This document shows, piece by piece, positions 30,883 through 39,652 of a DNA stretch of 64,000 nt. The DNA comes from Pseudotabrizicola algicola (GTDB lineage Bacteria; Pseudomonadota; Alphaproteobacteria; Rhodobacterales; Rhodobacteraceae): positions 62,001 through 126,000 of the forward strand of contig NZ_JAAIKE010000006.1 of assembly GCF_010915705.1 (NCBI RefSeq), given 5' to 3'. Below the pieces are notes generated by a model. It had not been told where the DNA came from. It searched no databases and saw nothing but the letters and a program-made list of their open reading frames with translations. Numbering within the stretch: position 1 is the stretch's first letter; every line of letters starts with the position of its first letter. Both the position numbers and the translations under genes were made by a program.

Positions 30883-31353
30883 CTAGTTGCCGCTGCCGTT
30901 CATCGCAGGCCCGTCCGTATCGGTCACCAGACCGATCGAATTGAACCCGCCCGCGTTCAGCGCGCCCATGACTTCCGCCACCCGCTGATAGGGGATCGCC
31001 CCGTCGGCGCGCAAAAACACCTTGTTGCTCGTCCGCTCCGCCGCGATCGCACTCAGCCGGGGGATCAGCTCGTTCATCGGAACTTCCGTGGTCTGGATCA
31101 GGGTGCGGCCATCCGCCGTCAGCGTGATGCTCAGCGGCTCTTCCTGCTCGGTGGGCAAGGCACTGGCCGCCGTGCGCGGCAACTCCACCGGCACGCCCAC
31201 CGTCAGCATCGGCGCGGCCACCATGAAGATGATCAAAAGCACCAGCATCACGTCGACAAAGGGCGTGATGTTGATCTCGGCCATCGCCGCCGACTTGCCC
31301 CGGCGGCGGCGGCCCGATCCGCCACCCGATTTCTGCTGAACCCCGCCCCCCAC
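30883..31353 (-). CDS. tolR: ExbD/TolR-family protein TolR
   Basis: A 156-residue bitopic inner-membrane protein, part of the proton-driven TolQR motor. A Gly/Arg-rich cytoplasmic N-terminus precedes the helix DVMLVLLIIFMVAAPML at ~34-50, with the essential Asp34 (PFVDVML). The periplasmic domain has the usual TADGRTLIQTTEVPMNEL and RADGAIPYQRVAEVMGALN segments. It is 3 bases after tolQ and 25 bases before tolA. Confidence 0.96.
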   Translation of the reverse strand: MGGGVQQKSGGGSGRRRRGKSAAMAEINITPFVDVMLVLLIIFMVAAPMLTVGVPVELPRTAASALPTEQEEPLSITLTADGRTLIQTTEVPMNELIPRLSAIAAERTSNKVFLRADGAIPYQRVAEVMGALNAGGFNSIGLVTDTDGPAMNGSGN

Positions 31354-31356
31354 GGC

Positions 31357-32052
31357 TCAGGTATCCAACTGGCGCGACAGGATGGTGGCGAATTCATCGG
31401 CAAAGCTTTCATAGCCGCCCAAGATACGCTCGCTGTCGGAATTGAGCTTGTTGTAGAACACCACCGCCGGAATAGCGGCGATGAGGCCGATGCCGGTCGC
31501 CAGCAGCGCCTCGGCAATACCGGGGGCCACGACGGCAAGGTTGGTGTTCTGCGAGATCGCGATCTGCTCGAAACTGTGCTTGATGCCCCAGACGGTGCCG
31601 AACAGCCCGATGAAGGGCGCGGTCGCCCCGGTGGTGGCCAGAAAGGACAGGCCGGTGTTCAGCCGCTCGCTCTCGCGCGAGATCGCCACATTCATCGCCC
31701 GGTCGATCCGGGCCTGCGCGCCCGCGATCAGCGCGCCATCCTGCCGGTGGCTGCGCCGCCACTCCAGCATCCCGGCGGCAAAGATCTTCTCGCTCGCCCC
31801 TTCCGGCTGCGGCCCGATCTTTTCGAAAAGTTCATCCAGCGGCTCGCCCGACCAGAAGGCACGGTCGAAAATCTCGGCCTCGCGGCGCGCCGCGCGATAG
31901 ACGATATGGCGCTGCACGATGGTTGCCCAGGACCAGAAGGACATGACCATCAGCATGATCATGACGATCTTCACCGTCAGCGTTGCGCGTGCAAAAAGGG
32001 CGATCAAAGAGAAATCAATCTCCTGCGCCATCGCAAGGGTTTCCGTTTCCAT
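31357..32052 (-). CDS. tolQ: Tol-Pal system protein TolQ
   Basis: A 231-residue protein with three membrane helices: TVKIVMIMLMVMSFWSWATI, then ATTGATAPFIGLFGTVWGI (the MotA/TolQ/ExbB signature), and EALLATGIGLIAAIPAVVFYNKL. It forms the motor with TolR. The first ATG (METETLAMAQEIDF) is kept because the sequence resembles Rhodobacteraceae TolQ N-termini. It is now the first gene of the tol-pal transcript here, because a transposase-like gene lies between it and ybgC; a sigma-70-type promoter is visible just upstream. Confidence 0.97.
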   Translation of the reverse strand: METETLAMAQEIDFSLIALFARATLTVKIVMIMLMVMSFWSWATIVQRHIVYRAARREAEIFDRAFWSGEPLDELFEKIGPQPEGASEKIFAAGMLEWRRSHRQDGALIAGAQARIDRAMNVAISRESERLNTGLSFLATTGATAPFIGLFGTVWGIKHSFEQIAISQNTNLAVVAPGIAEALLATGIGLIAAIPAVVFYNKLNSDSERILGGYESFADEFATILSRQLDT

Positions 32053-32100
32053 TACGCCTGCTCTTGTTATCGGGGCCTTGTCGGCCGCCTGTTACCAGTG

Positions 32101-32130
32101 ATTCTATCTGGATTTGAAGCGGATTGCCAA
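32101..32130 (-). promoter_or_regulatory. Likely sigma-70 promoter of tolQ
   Basis: On the minus strand TTGGCA and TAGAAT are spaced by 18 bases, close to the primary sigma factor consensus. The -10 lies about 48 bases before the tolQ ATG. It lies between tolQ and the RAYT-type gene, so tolQRAB-pal can be expressed without reading through from ybgC. Confidence 0.55.
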
Positions 32131-32191
32131 CACAACTGCGTCACAAGGCGGCAGATCGCTGAAACATTGCCGCGCCTTGCGCCCCTCGGCG

Positions 32192-32215
32192 AGGGTGCGT
32201 GCAAGCACGCACCCT
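32192..32215. repeat. REP-like perfect palindrome, left copy
   Basis: Arms agggtgcgtgc (32192-32202) and gcacgcaccct (32205-32215) flank two bases. The same core (gggtgcgtgc, two bases, gcacgcaccc) returns at 33133-33154, on the other side of the RAYT-type gene. Together they bracket it. Confidence 0.85.
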
Positions 32216-32315
32216 ACACAATACGGCGCCGATCGCGCCCACGGCAGGCCTTACAGGAGGCGCGATGCCGGCGCGGTTTAAGACATGCTTAACCTTGGGC
32301 AGGCAAACTCGCGCC

Positions 32316-32810
32316 ATGCCAGAGTATCGCCGCCCCGACCTGACCGACATGCCGATCTACTTCACCGTGGCGCTTGCCGATCGCGGCAGTGACGCGCTGC
32401 TGCGCAACATCGGGCTCTTGCGGCAGGCGGTGCGCCAGACCCGCGCCGAACGCCCCTTCGACATTCTGGCTTGGGTGGTGCTGCCCGATCACATGCACTG
32501 CATCTGGTCGCTGCCCGAAGGGGACCGCGACTATCCCACGCGCTGGCGGCTCATCAAGTCGCGGGTGTCGCGGGCGCTGCCCTGCGGGCCACGGCGCGCG
32601 TCGGACATGGCCCGGCACGAACGCGGCTTCTGGCAGCGCCGGTATTGGGAACATCACCTGCGCGATGCGCCCGATCTGTCCGCGCATCTGCGCCAGTGCT
32701 GGCTGGACCCGGTCCGCCACGGGCTCGTCTCCCGCCCGGAAGACTGGCCGTGGTCCTCGCAGGCCCGCGCCCATCGGCGCGCCGGGGCCGCACGGGCCGA
32801 AGCCGGATAG
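32316..32810 (+). CDS. REP-associated tyrosine transposase (RAYT), TnpA_REP/Y1 type
   Basis: A 164-residue Y1 transposase-like protein. I take MPEYRRPDLTDMP at 32316; longer starts run through the left REP palindrome. Seen are YFTVALADR (15-23), FDILAWVVLPDHMHCIWSLPEGD with the HUH histidines (H59, H61), SRVSRALP, and GFWQRRYWEHHLRD with catalytic Tyr110, then DPVRHGLVSRPEDWPWSS, the family's end motif. RAYTs process REP hairpins. It reads opposite to the tol genes and sits between ybgC and tolQ, where most relatives have no insertion. Confidence 0.9.
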   Translation: MPEYRRPDLTDMPIYFTVALADRGSDALLRNIGLLRQAVRQTRAERPFDILAWVVLPDHMHCIWSLPEGDRDYPTRWRLIKSRVSRALPCGPRRASDMARHERGFWQRRYWEHHLRDAPDLSAHLRQCWLDPVRHGLVSRPEDWPWSSQARAHRRAGAARAEAG

Positions 32811-32936
32811 GCCCCCCGCGCCTCGACCGCCGCACGCAAAGCACGGCCAGCGCCGTCCCGCCCCCCCCGCGCCGCCAGCCCAGCGGGCGCCAGACCGAGG
32901 AGCGCAGCCCCCCGCAGCCCGCCCCGACCGCTCCTC
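32811..32936. other. G+C-rich non-coding stretch after the RAYT-type gene
   Basis: Part of a 447-bp gene-free gap (32811-33257) running to the ybgC stop. It is composed of C-rich runs with a few short direct repeats (ccccgc, gcagccc). I see no gene, terminator or promoter. The open frames crossing it change with the 38-bp array and look incidental. Confidence 0.5.
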
Positions 32937-33126
32937 GCGCGGTATGACCCGCAGCACATTCCCGCCCGTCCCCCGCGCGGCATGACCCGCAGCACATCCC
33001 CGCCCGCCCCTCGCGCGGTATGACCCGCAGCACATTCCCGCCCGTCCCCCGCGCGGCATGACCCGCAGCACATTCCCGCCCGTCCGCTGCGCGGCATGAC
33101 CCGCAGCACCTCCCCGACCGCCAAAC
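32937..33126. repeat. 38-bp tandem repeat array, five copies
   Basis: Units begin at 32937, 32975, 33013, 33051 and 33089. Each starts gcgcggyatgacccgcagca and ends with a C-rich part (cattcccgcccgtccccc). Copies 2-4 differ at a few bases; the fifth is the most diverged at its end. The units abut without spacers, so it is not a CRISPR. The array lies between the RAYT-type gene and the right REP palindrome. Confidence 0.9.
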
Positions 33127-33132
33127 CGCGTA

Positions 33133-33154
33133 GGGTGCGTGCGCGCACGCACCC
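33133..33154. repeat. REP-like palindrome, right copy
   Basis: Arms gggtgcgtgc (33133-33142) and gcacgcaccc (33145-33154) flank two bases. It shares its full core with the left palindrome at 32192-32215. It lies 7 bp after the 38-bp array. The remaining ~100 bp to the ybgC stop carry no recognisable signal. Confidence 0.85.
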
Positions 33155-33257
33155 CCCTAACCCCAGGCTCGAAACCCGCGCCGCGAACCTTAACAAACCC
33201 CTAACACCACAGGGCCAAGCCCTTGATTCCGGACACCACGCCCTCTGCCCGCGCGTG

Positions 33258-33659
33258 TTACACCCCGCCCGCCAGCATCACCGCCCGAACCGCCTCGGGC
33301 ACCCGCACGGCCCGCCCCTCCGGCCCCAGACAGACCAGCACCACACGCGCCGCAAACAGCCGCTCCTGCCCGCGCCAGACCGCCTGATCCAGCACGATCC
33401 GCGCCCCCCCGACCTCGACCAGCGCCGTCGTGACCGCCAGCAGGTCGTCAAAGACGGCAGGGCGCAGATAATCCGCCTCCACCCGCCGAACCGCAAAGAC
33501 AATCCCCGCCTCCGCCCGCAGCCGCCCCTGATCCACCCCCATCTCCCGCACCCATTCGCTGCGGGCCCGCTCGATGAACTTCAGATAATTGGCGTAGTAG
33601 ACGATCCCCGCCAGATCGGTATCCTCGTAATAGACCCTCACCTCGAACCGATGCGCCAC
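33258..33659 (-). CDS. ybgC: Tol-Pal associated acyl-CoA thioesterase YbgC
   Basis: A 133-residue hotdog-fold thioesterase, usual length for YbgC. I take the GTG complementary to 33657-33659 (VAHRFEVRVYYEDTDLAG) behind a G/A-rich site; an ATG 18 codons upstream would almost touch the divergent creA start. The active-site motif YYEDTDLAGIVYYANYLKFIERAR is complete (catalytic Asp in EDTDLAG). The hotdog-fold remainder RPAVFDDLLAVTTALVEVGG is seen. In most genomes ybgC directly precedes tolQ; here it is ~1.2 kb away behind the RAYT/REP unit. Confidence 0.92.
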   Translation of the reverse strand: MAHRFEVRVYYEDTDLAGIVYYANYLKFIERARSEWVREMGVDQGRLRAEAGIVFAVRRVEADYLRPAVFDDLLAVTTALVEVGGARIVLDQAVWRGQERLFAARVVLVCLGPEGRAVRVPEAVRAVMLAGGV

Positions 33660-33715
33660 AGCCTTCCCCCTTTTCCCTGACCGCCCCGAGCGGTTCCCCG
33701 CAACCGGAGCCACCC

Positions 33716-34165
33716 ATGATCCGCGCCGCCGCCGCCCTCACCCTCGCCCTCGCCGCCCCCCTCCACGCCGAGCAGGTCGGCCGCGTCGGGGTGGACTGGG
33801 TGGGCAATGACATCCTCATCGAAAGCGTGGCCGACCCCAAGGTGCAAGGCGTCACCTGCCATGTCGCCTATTTTGACCGCTCCCTGATCGACCGCCTCTC
33901 CAACGGCAACTGGTTCGAAGACCCGTCCTACTCCGCCATCGACTGCGTGCAGACCGGCCCGATCACCCTCGGCAACATCAACCGCAGCCGCGGCGGCGAG
34001 ACCGTGTTCTCGGAACGCCAGTCGCTGATCCTCAAATCCCTGCGCGTCACCCGCATCTATGACGCGGCCAACCACGCCCTCGTCTACCTTGCCCATGCCA
34101 GCGAGGTCACCCAGGGCTCGGGCAAGATGTCCCTCTCGGTCATTCCGCTCCCCCCGCCAGAGTGA
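33716..34165 (+). CDS. creA: CreA family protein
   Basis: A 149-residue periplasmic protein. The signal peptide (MIRAAAALTLALAAPLHA) is cleaved near 18. The family sequence EQVGRVGVDWVGNDILIESV then ADPKVQGVTCHVAYFDRSLIDRL and NWFEDPSYSAIDCVQTGPIT is complete, with two conserved cysteines. Function is not established despite the name. It is divergent from ybgC and convergent with the unknown gene at 34140, which it overlaps by 26 bp. Confidence 0.92.
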   Translation: MIRAAAALTLALAAPLHAEQVGRVGVDWVGNDILIESVADPKVQGVTCHVAYFDRSLIDRLSNGNWFEDPSYSAIDCVQTGPITLGNINRSRGGETVFSERQSLILKSLRVTRIYDAANHALVYLAHASEVTQGSGKMSLSVIPLPPPE

Positions 34166-34772
34166 CCCGCGCCGCCAACCGCAAGGCGTGGCTGGCATCG
34201 CGTGCCACCTGCGGCAGCACCGGATCATAGGCCGCGCGGATCAGCGCCGCGACCTCGGGCTTCAGCACCGCGACGCCCTCCCGGATCTCCAGCGGCGGCG
34301 CACCGGCAAAGGCCCGCTCGCTCCACGGCAGGATCACCTGCACCGCCTGCGACAGCGCCAGCGGCGCGGCGGGCACCGATGCCAGCGCCGCATCCATCCG
34401 CAGGAACACGAAACAGGCCCGGATCGCCCCCGCCTGATCAAAGCGGAACACCCGGTACTGGTTTGCCCCCGCCGCCTCCAGCCGGTCCACCAGCGGGCCA
34501 AGCCCCTCGATCAGCCGGTCAAGATTCGGCACCGCCCGCAACTCGGCCCAGTCCCGGCAGAAGAACAGCATCAGGTTTGCCCCCAGTTCCGCGTCCGTCT
34601 CGGCCATCTTGTGCCCGGCCAGCGCCACCACCGCCTCGACCGCGCCCTTGACCACCGTCAGGGTCGCCTCCTCGACCCCGAAGACCACCGGCACAATCGG
34701 CCGCCCCCAGCGCGCGCACAGATAACTGCCATCGCCGCGCGTGAACATCGCGCTGATCCGCTCCGCGTCCAT
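34140..34772 (-). CDS. Conserved protein of unknown function
   Basis: A 210-residue soluble protein. The start MDAERISAMFTRGDGSYLCARWGRP (ATG at 34770-34772) follows GAGGAGGGC. It has a central stretch LGANLMLFFCRDWAELRAVPNLDRLIE and a later FRFDQAGAIRACFVFLRMDA. No signal peptide or membrane helix. I recognise no family. The gene is divergent from dnaG (about 180 bp apart) and its last 26 bp overlap the creA end. Codon use and G+C match neighbours. Confidence 0.75.
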   Translation of the reverse strand: MDAERISAMFTRGDGSYLCARWGRPIVPVVFGVEEATLTVVKGAVEAVVALAGHKMAETDAELGANLMLFFCRDWAELRAVPNLDRLIEGLGPLVDRLEAAGANQYRVFRFDQAGAIRACFVFLRMDAALASVPAAPLALSQAVQVILPWSERAFAGAPPLEIREGVAVLKPEVAALIRAAYDPVLPQVARDASHALRLAARVTLAGGAE

Positions 34773-34950
34773 GCCGCCCTCCTCGTCCGTTTGCCCCAAG
34801 GCGTTTGCTGTCCAAACGCTCCCGCCCTTAGCGCCCCCGGCCCGCGCAGACAACGCCCCGCATTTGCAGCAGCCCCGAATACGCCCGCCGAAAGCCTCCC
34901 ACGGTGCCGCCGCGCTGGACTCGAAGGCCAAGAGACCCGATATAGGCCCC

Positions 34951-36939
34951 ATGTCCCTGCCACCCGGATTCCTCGACGAATTGCGCACCCGGATCTCGCT
35001 CTCACAGGTCGTGGGGCGCAAGGTCACATGGGACATGCGCAAATCCAACATGGCCAAAGGCGACTGGTGGGCGCCCTGCCCCTTCCATCAGGAAAAATCG
35101 GCCAGCTTTCACGTCGATGACCGCAAGGGCTTCTATTACTGCTTCGGCTGCCATGCCAAAGGCGATGTGCTGACCTTCATCAAGGACTCGGAAAACACCG
35201 GCTTCATGGAGGCGGTCGAGATTCTGGCCCGCGAAGCCGGAATGCAGATGCCGGCCCGCGACCCCAAGGCGGCGGAAAAGCAGGACCACCGCACCCAGCT
35301 CGCGCAGGTGATGGAAGAGGCGGTGAAATGGTTCCGCCTGCAACTGAAGACAGGGGCCGCCGCCGAGGCCCGCGCCTATATCGCCAAACGCGGCCTGTCC
35401 GAGGCGGCGGTCGAGCGGTGGGAGATCGGCTTTGCCCCCGATGCCCGGCAGGCGCTGTTCACCGCCCTGATCCAGAAGGGGTTCACCGCCGATCTGATCG
35501 TCGGCTCCGGCGTCTGCGCCAAGGCGGATGACGGCTCGATCTATGACCGCTTTCGCGGCCGCATCATCTTTCCCATCCGCGATGCGCGTGGCCGCGCCAT
35601 CAGCCTTGGCGGGCGGGCGATGGACCCGAACGCGCGGGCCAAATACCTCAACGGGCCGGAAACCGACCTCTTCGACAAGGGCCGCAACCTCTTCAACCAC
35701 GCCCCGGCGCGCGAGGCGGCAGGCAAGGGCCAACCGCTGATCGTGGCCGAAGGCTATATGGATGTGATCGCCCTGTCCGAGGCGGGGTTTCAGGCCACGG
35801 TTGCCCCTCTCGGCACCGCTGTCACCGAAGACCAGCTGCGCCTGATGTGGCGCATCGCGGACGAGCCGGTGATCGCGCTTGATGGCGATACCGCCGGCAT
35901 CCGCGCCGCCCTGCGGGTGATCGACCTCGCCCTGCCGCTGCTCGAGGCGGGCAAGGGCCTGCGCTTTGCCGTGCTGCCGCCGGGGCTGGACCCGGACGAC
36001 CTTATCAAGCAGCAGGGCGCGGGGGCGATGCAGAAGGTGATCGAAGCGGCACAGCCGATGGTCAGCCTCTTGTGGCGGCGCGAAACCGAAGGCAAGACCT
36101 TCGACAGCCCCGAACGCAAGGCCGCCCTCGACAAGACCCTGCGCGCGGCGCTCAACCGCATCGCCGATCCGTCGATCCGCGGCCATTACGCGGAAGAGAT
36201 CCGCCGCCTCCGCGAGACGCTTTTCGGCATCGGGGCCCGCCCGTTCACCCCGCGCGGCCCCCGCGCCCCGTGGCAGCCCGGCGCCCCTTGGCAGGGCGGC
36301 GCGCGCGGCAAGCCGTTCCAGCCCGTCGCCCCGATGCCCAGCACCAAACGCTCTCTCCTCGCGACCCCCGCCGAAACCGTGCAGGACAGCCTGCGCGAGG
36401 CGGTTGTCCTGGCGGCCTGCATCCACCACCCTGCCCTGATCCCCCGCTTCGAATCCACGCTCGAACGCATGGCCTTCATCGGCCCGGGCCACGACACCTT
36501 GCGCAGCCTTCTGCTCTACCATCAGGCCGCGCCAGACCTGCCCGCGCTGCTGATGGCCGAAGCCCCGCTGCCGACCGAGGCGGTTCTTTTGCACCCGCAT
36601 GTGCGCATCACCAGCGCCATCGGCCCCGCCGCCCCCGAGGAGGCCGCCGAAACCTGTCTGGCCGAGACACTGGCCCGCCTGCAGGCCGATCGCGCCCACA
36701 GGCTTGAAATTGCCGATGCCGAAGACGATGTAACAGGCGTGGCGGACGAAGGCCTGACATGGCGCGTGTCCAAAGCCGCCGAGGCCCGCCACTCTGCCGC
36801 GCGCGGACCACAAGATGCCAAAGGGGAATCTGTGATCGCCCCAAACGGGGTCGAACTGGACCGTGATGAATTGACTCGTGCCCGATCCTTGCACGACTCC
36901 ATCGATTTCAGCCGCGGCGGCCGCGGAGGTAAGCAATGA
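34951..36939 (+). CDS. dnaG: DNA primase
   Basis: DnaG (662 residues) makes RNA primers at the replication fork. The CHC2-type zinc finger is complete (C43, H46, C64, C67: CPFHQEKSASFHV, then CFGCHAKGD). The Toprim domain has VAEGYMDVIALSEAGF and ALDGDTAGIRAA; metal-binding residues are in place. The C-terminal helicase-binding part has a Pro/Gly-rich linker (FTPRGPRAPWQPG). The start at 34951 (MSLPPGFLDELRTRI) is chosen from family N-termini. It is 124 bp ahead of rpoD on the same strand. Confidence 0.96.
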   Translation: MSLPPGFLDELRTRISLSQVVGRKVTWDMRKSNMAKGDWWAPCPFHQEKSASFHVDDRKGFYYCFGCHAKGDVLTFIKDSENTGFMEAVEILAREAGMQMPARDPKAAEKQDHRTQLAQVMEEAVKWFRLQLKTGAAAEARAYIAKRGLSEAAVERWEIGFAPDARQALFTALIQKGFTADLIVGSGVCAKADDGSIYDRFRGRIIFPIRDARGRAISLGGRAMDPNARAKYLNGPETDLFDKGRNLFNHAPAREAAGKGQPLIVAEGYMDVIALSEAGFQATVAPLGTAVTEDQLRLMWRIADEPVIALDGDTAGIRAALRVIDLALPLLEAGKGLRFAVLPPGLDPDDLIKQQGAGAMQKVIEAAQPMVSLLWRRETEGKTFDSPERKAALDKTLRAALNRIADPSIRGHYAEEIRRLRETLFGIGARPFTPRGPRAPWQPGAPWQGGARGKPFQPVAPMPSTKRSLLATPAETVQDSLREAVVLAACIHHPALIPRFESTLERMAFIGPGHDTLRSLLLYHQAAPDLPALLMAEAPLPTEAVLLHPHVRITSAIGPAAPEEAAETCLAETLARLQADRAHRLEIADAEDDVTGVADEGLTWRVSKAAEARHSAARGPQDAKGESVIAPNGVELDRDELTRARSLHDSIDFSRGGRGGKQ

Positions 36940-37063
36940 GTAACCCTTTTCCCGACCAATCGGGCAAGAAATGCAGCTTCCGGCCCTTTAACCCGGCGTG
37001 ATTCGCGGTATTGATTCGTAAACGTCCGCAGCGATTCGCCCCTCGCGCCCTCAAGGAGCACCC

Positions 37064-39073
37064 ATGGCCCTGAAAGACACCGACGACGGCAAACCTGAAG
37101 CAGACGAGGCCGATGTCTCGCTCGACATGAGCCAGGCCGCCGTCAAGAAGATGATCGCCGACGCACGCGAGCGTGGGTATATCACTTACGAACAACTCAA
37201 TCAGGTCATGCCGCCCGAACAGGTGTCCTCCGAGCAGATCGAGGATGTCATGTCGATGCTGTCCGAAATGGGCATCAACGTGATCGAGGATGATGACGTC
37301 GAGGAGAGCGAACCGGCGCTTGGCGGCGATCTGGTGGAAACCTCCTCCGGCTCGCGCGAAGTGGCGGTGGCGGGCACCACCTCGGAAACGCTGGACCGCA
37401 CCGATGATCCGGTGCGCATGTATCTGCGCGAGATGGGCAGCGTGGAACTGCTGTCGCGCGAAGGCGAGATTGCCATCGCCAAGCGGATCGAAGCGGGCCG
37501 CAACACCATGATCCTCGGGCTTTGCGAAAGCCCGCTGACCTTTCAGGCCATCACCATCTGGCGCGACGAACTTCTGAACGAAGACATCCTGCTGCGCGAC
37601 GTCATCGATCTTGAAGCCACCTTCGGCCGCAGCCTCGACGGCGAGGATGACATGGACGGCCCGATGGGCGCGCCCGATCTGGATGGCGTCGATGTCTCCG
37701 CCGCCGCTCCGCGCCGCTCGGAATCCTCGGAACCCGAACTCGACGCCGACGGCAACCCGCTGATGCGCAGCGATGACGACGACGAGGATGACGAAGCCTC
37801 CAACATGTCGCTCGCCGCGATGGAGGCCGCGCTCAAGCCCAAGGTTCTCGAAACGCTGGCGATCATCGCGCGCGATTACGTCAAGCTGGCCGACATGCAG
37901 GAAGCGCGGATGAACGCGACCCTGTCGGAAAAGACCCGCTTTTCCTCGGCCGACGAAGCCGCCTACCAGAAACTGCGCTCCGAAATCGTGGTGCTGGTGA
38001 ACGAACTTCACCTGCACAACAACCGGATCGAGGCGCTGATCGACCAGCTTTACGGCATCAACCGCAAGATCATGACGATCAATTCCGGCATGGTGAAGCT
38101 GGCAGATGCCGCCCGCATCAACCGCCGCGAATTCATCGACGAATATCAGGGCTACGAGCTTGACCCAAGCTGGTGCGACCGCATGGCCGCCAAGGGCGGT
38201 CGCGGCTGGCAGGCGTTGATGGAACGCTCGCGCGACAAGGTGGAAGAGTTGCGCGCCGAAATGGCCGTCGTCGGCCAGTATATCGGTGTCGACATTTCCG
38301 AATTCCGCCGCATCGTCAATCAGGTCCAGAAGGGCGAGAAAGAGGCGCGTCAGGCCAAGAAGGAAATGGTCGAGGCGAACCTGCGTCTGGTGATCTCGAT
38401 TGCCAAGAAATACACCAACCGCGGGCTGCAATTCCTTGATCTCATTCAGGAAGGTAACATCGGCCTGATGAAGGCGGTCGACAAGTTCGAATACCGCCGC
38501 GGCTACAAGTTCTCGACCTATGCAACGTGGTGGATCCGTCAGGCGATCACCCGCTCCATCGCCGATCAGGCCCGCACGATCCGTATTCCGGTCCACATGA
38601 TCGAGACGATCAACAAACTGGTGCGGACGGGGCGGCAGATGCTGCACGAGATCGGCCGCGAACCGACACCCGAGGAACTGGCCGAAAAGCTGCAGATGCC
38701 GCTGGAAAAGGTCCGCAAGGTGATGAAGATCGCCAAGGAACCGATCAGCCTCGAGACGCCCATCGGCGACGAGGAAGACAGCCAGCTTGGCGACTTCATC
38801 GAAGACAAGAACGCGATCCTGCCGCTGGATTCCGCCATTCAGGAAAACCTGAAGGAAACCACGACCCGCGTTCTGGCCTCGCTCACGCCCCGCGAAGAAC
38901 GCGTGCTGCGCATGCGCTTCGGCATCGGCATGAACACCGACCACACGCTCGAAGAAGTCGGCCAGCAGTTCAGCGTGACCCGCGAACGCATCCGCCAGAT
39001 CGAAGCCAAGGCGCTGCGTAAGCTCAAGCACCCCAGCCGCAGCCGCAAGCTGCGCAGCTTCTTGGATCAGTAA
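37064..39073 (+). CDS. rpoD: RNA polymerase primary sigma factor RpoD
   Basis: A 669-residue sigma-70 factor. Region 1.1 is at the N-terminus, region 1.2 at [18 protein letters not shown]. The non-conserved part contains an acidic stretch ([18 protein letters not shown]). Regions 2.1-2.4 run through [21 protein letters not shown], then [18 protein letters not shown]. Region 3 and the 4.2 helix-turn-helix ([22 protein letters not shown]) are complete. Start behind AAGGAGCACCC. The dnaG-rpoD order is conserved. Confidence 0.98.
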   Translation: MALKDTDDGKPEADEADVSLDMSQAAVKKMIADARERGYITYEQLNQVMPPEQVSSEQIEDVMSMLSEMGINVIEDDDVEESEPALGGDLVETSSGSREVAVAGTTSETLDRTDDPVRMYLREMGSVELLSREGEIAIAKRIEAGRNTMILGLCESPLTFQAITIWRDELLNEDILLRDVIDLEATFGRSLDGEDDMDGPMGAPDLDGVDVSAAAPRRSESSEPELDADGNPLMRSDDDDEDDEASNMSLAAMEAALKPKVLETLAIIARDYVKLADMQEARMNATLSEKTRFSSADEAAYQKLRSEIVVLVNELHLHNNRIEALIDQLYGINRKIMTINSGMVKLADAARINRREFIDEYQGYELDPSWCDRMAAKGGRGWQALMERSRDKVEELRAEMAVVGQYIGVDISEFRRIVNQVQKGEKEARQAKKEMVEANLRLVISIAKKYTNRGLQFLDLIQEGNIGLMKAVDKFEYRRGYKFSTYATWWIRQAITRSIADQARTIRIPVHMIETINKLVRTGRQMLHEIGREPTPEELAEKLQMPLEKVRKVMKIAKEPISLETPIGDEEDSQLGDFIEDKNAILPLDSAIQENLKETTTRVLASLTPREERVLRMRFGIGMNTDHTLEEVGQQFSVTRERIRQIEAKALRKLKHPSRSRKLRSFLDQ

Positions 39074-39083
39074 GGGAACACGA

Positions 39084-39443
39084 GTGAACCTGAATGATCT
39101 GCGCGCAGAGATCGTCGCGGCTGACGCAAAAGCCGCGTTTGATGTTCTGGTCAGCGGGTTTTCTTCTCGCGCAGACTTTTCGGTTCACGCCCATGAAAAA
39201 GGATTCCTGAACAGTGTGCGGATTTGGCGGGGGGACGATTTCTGTTTCGCCGCCATCCCCAACGATGAATGGGTTCTGGCCTATATTCGCAAGCCCGAAT
39301 TGCGTCTGGGGCGCCTGAGTTTTGAAGCTGTCGTCGCACAGTTTCCCGACGCGCGGCTGAATAAATCAGGCGAAATCACCTTGCGGATCCGCGACGCCGC
39401 AACCGCTGAACGCTGGCTCTCGATGGTCTTAACCCAAGCTTAG
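39084..39443 (+). CDS. Small protein of unknown function downstream of rpoD
   Basis: A 119-residue protein starting with GTG (VNLNDLRAEIVAADAKAAFD), 10 bp after the rpoD stop and behind AAGGG. It is soluble and of mixed alpha/beta pattern: SADFSVHAHEKGFLNSVRIWRG-like N-terminal half, then AIPNDEWVLAYIRKPELRLG. No family recognised. Its DNA has more A/T-ended codons than the neighbours (for example gattctt, aaaaagg), suggesting recent acquisition. It may be cotranscribed with rpoD. Confidence 0.65.
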   Translation: MNLNDLRAEIVAADAKAAFDVLVSGFSSRADFSVHAHEKGFLNSVRIWRGDDFCFAAIPNDEWVLAYIRKPELRLGRLSFEAVVAQFPDARLNKSGEITLRIRDAATAERWLSMVLTQA

Positions 39444-39652
39444 CGGCAGGGCGCGTGCACACGAAGCACACCGAGACAAGCGCAACACCCGCAGATGTTA
39501 CGCCCTCCACTGATCCGGCATGTCAGCCACCTTCGTAAGAGGTGCTTCACGCTGCACAACCTCGCGAGCTGAACAGCATGTCCCGGCCTCGTCTTACCCT
39601 TGCCCATTCTTGCAAGACTGACCATGTTTGCACATCACTATCGGAGCCCGCC

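Noticed and set aside
32937-33126. Possible CRISPR array
   Set aside because: Units are adjacent, with no spacers, and no cas genes are present in the window.
32289-33196. Minus-strand frames covering the RAYT gene and the 38-bp array
   Set aside because: They arise because the array lacks stops in several frames. The period is not a multiple of 3, so the peptide repeats shift frame, and the plus-strand RAYT has all family motifs.
35002-39031. Long minus-strand frames opposite dnaG and rpoD
   Set aside because: Both are antisense to intact essential genes with full motifs; their compositions are typical of reverse-frame shadows.
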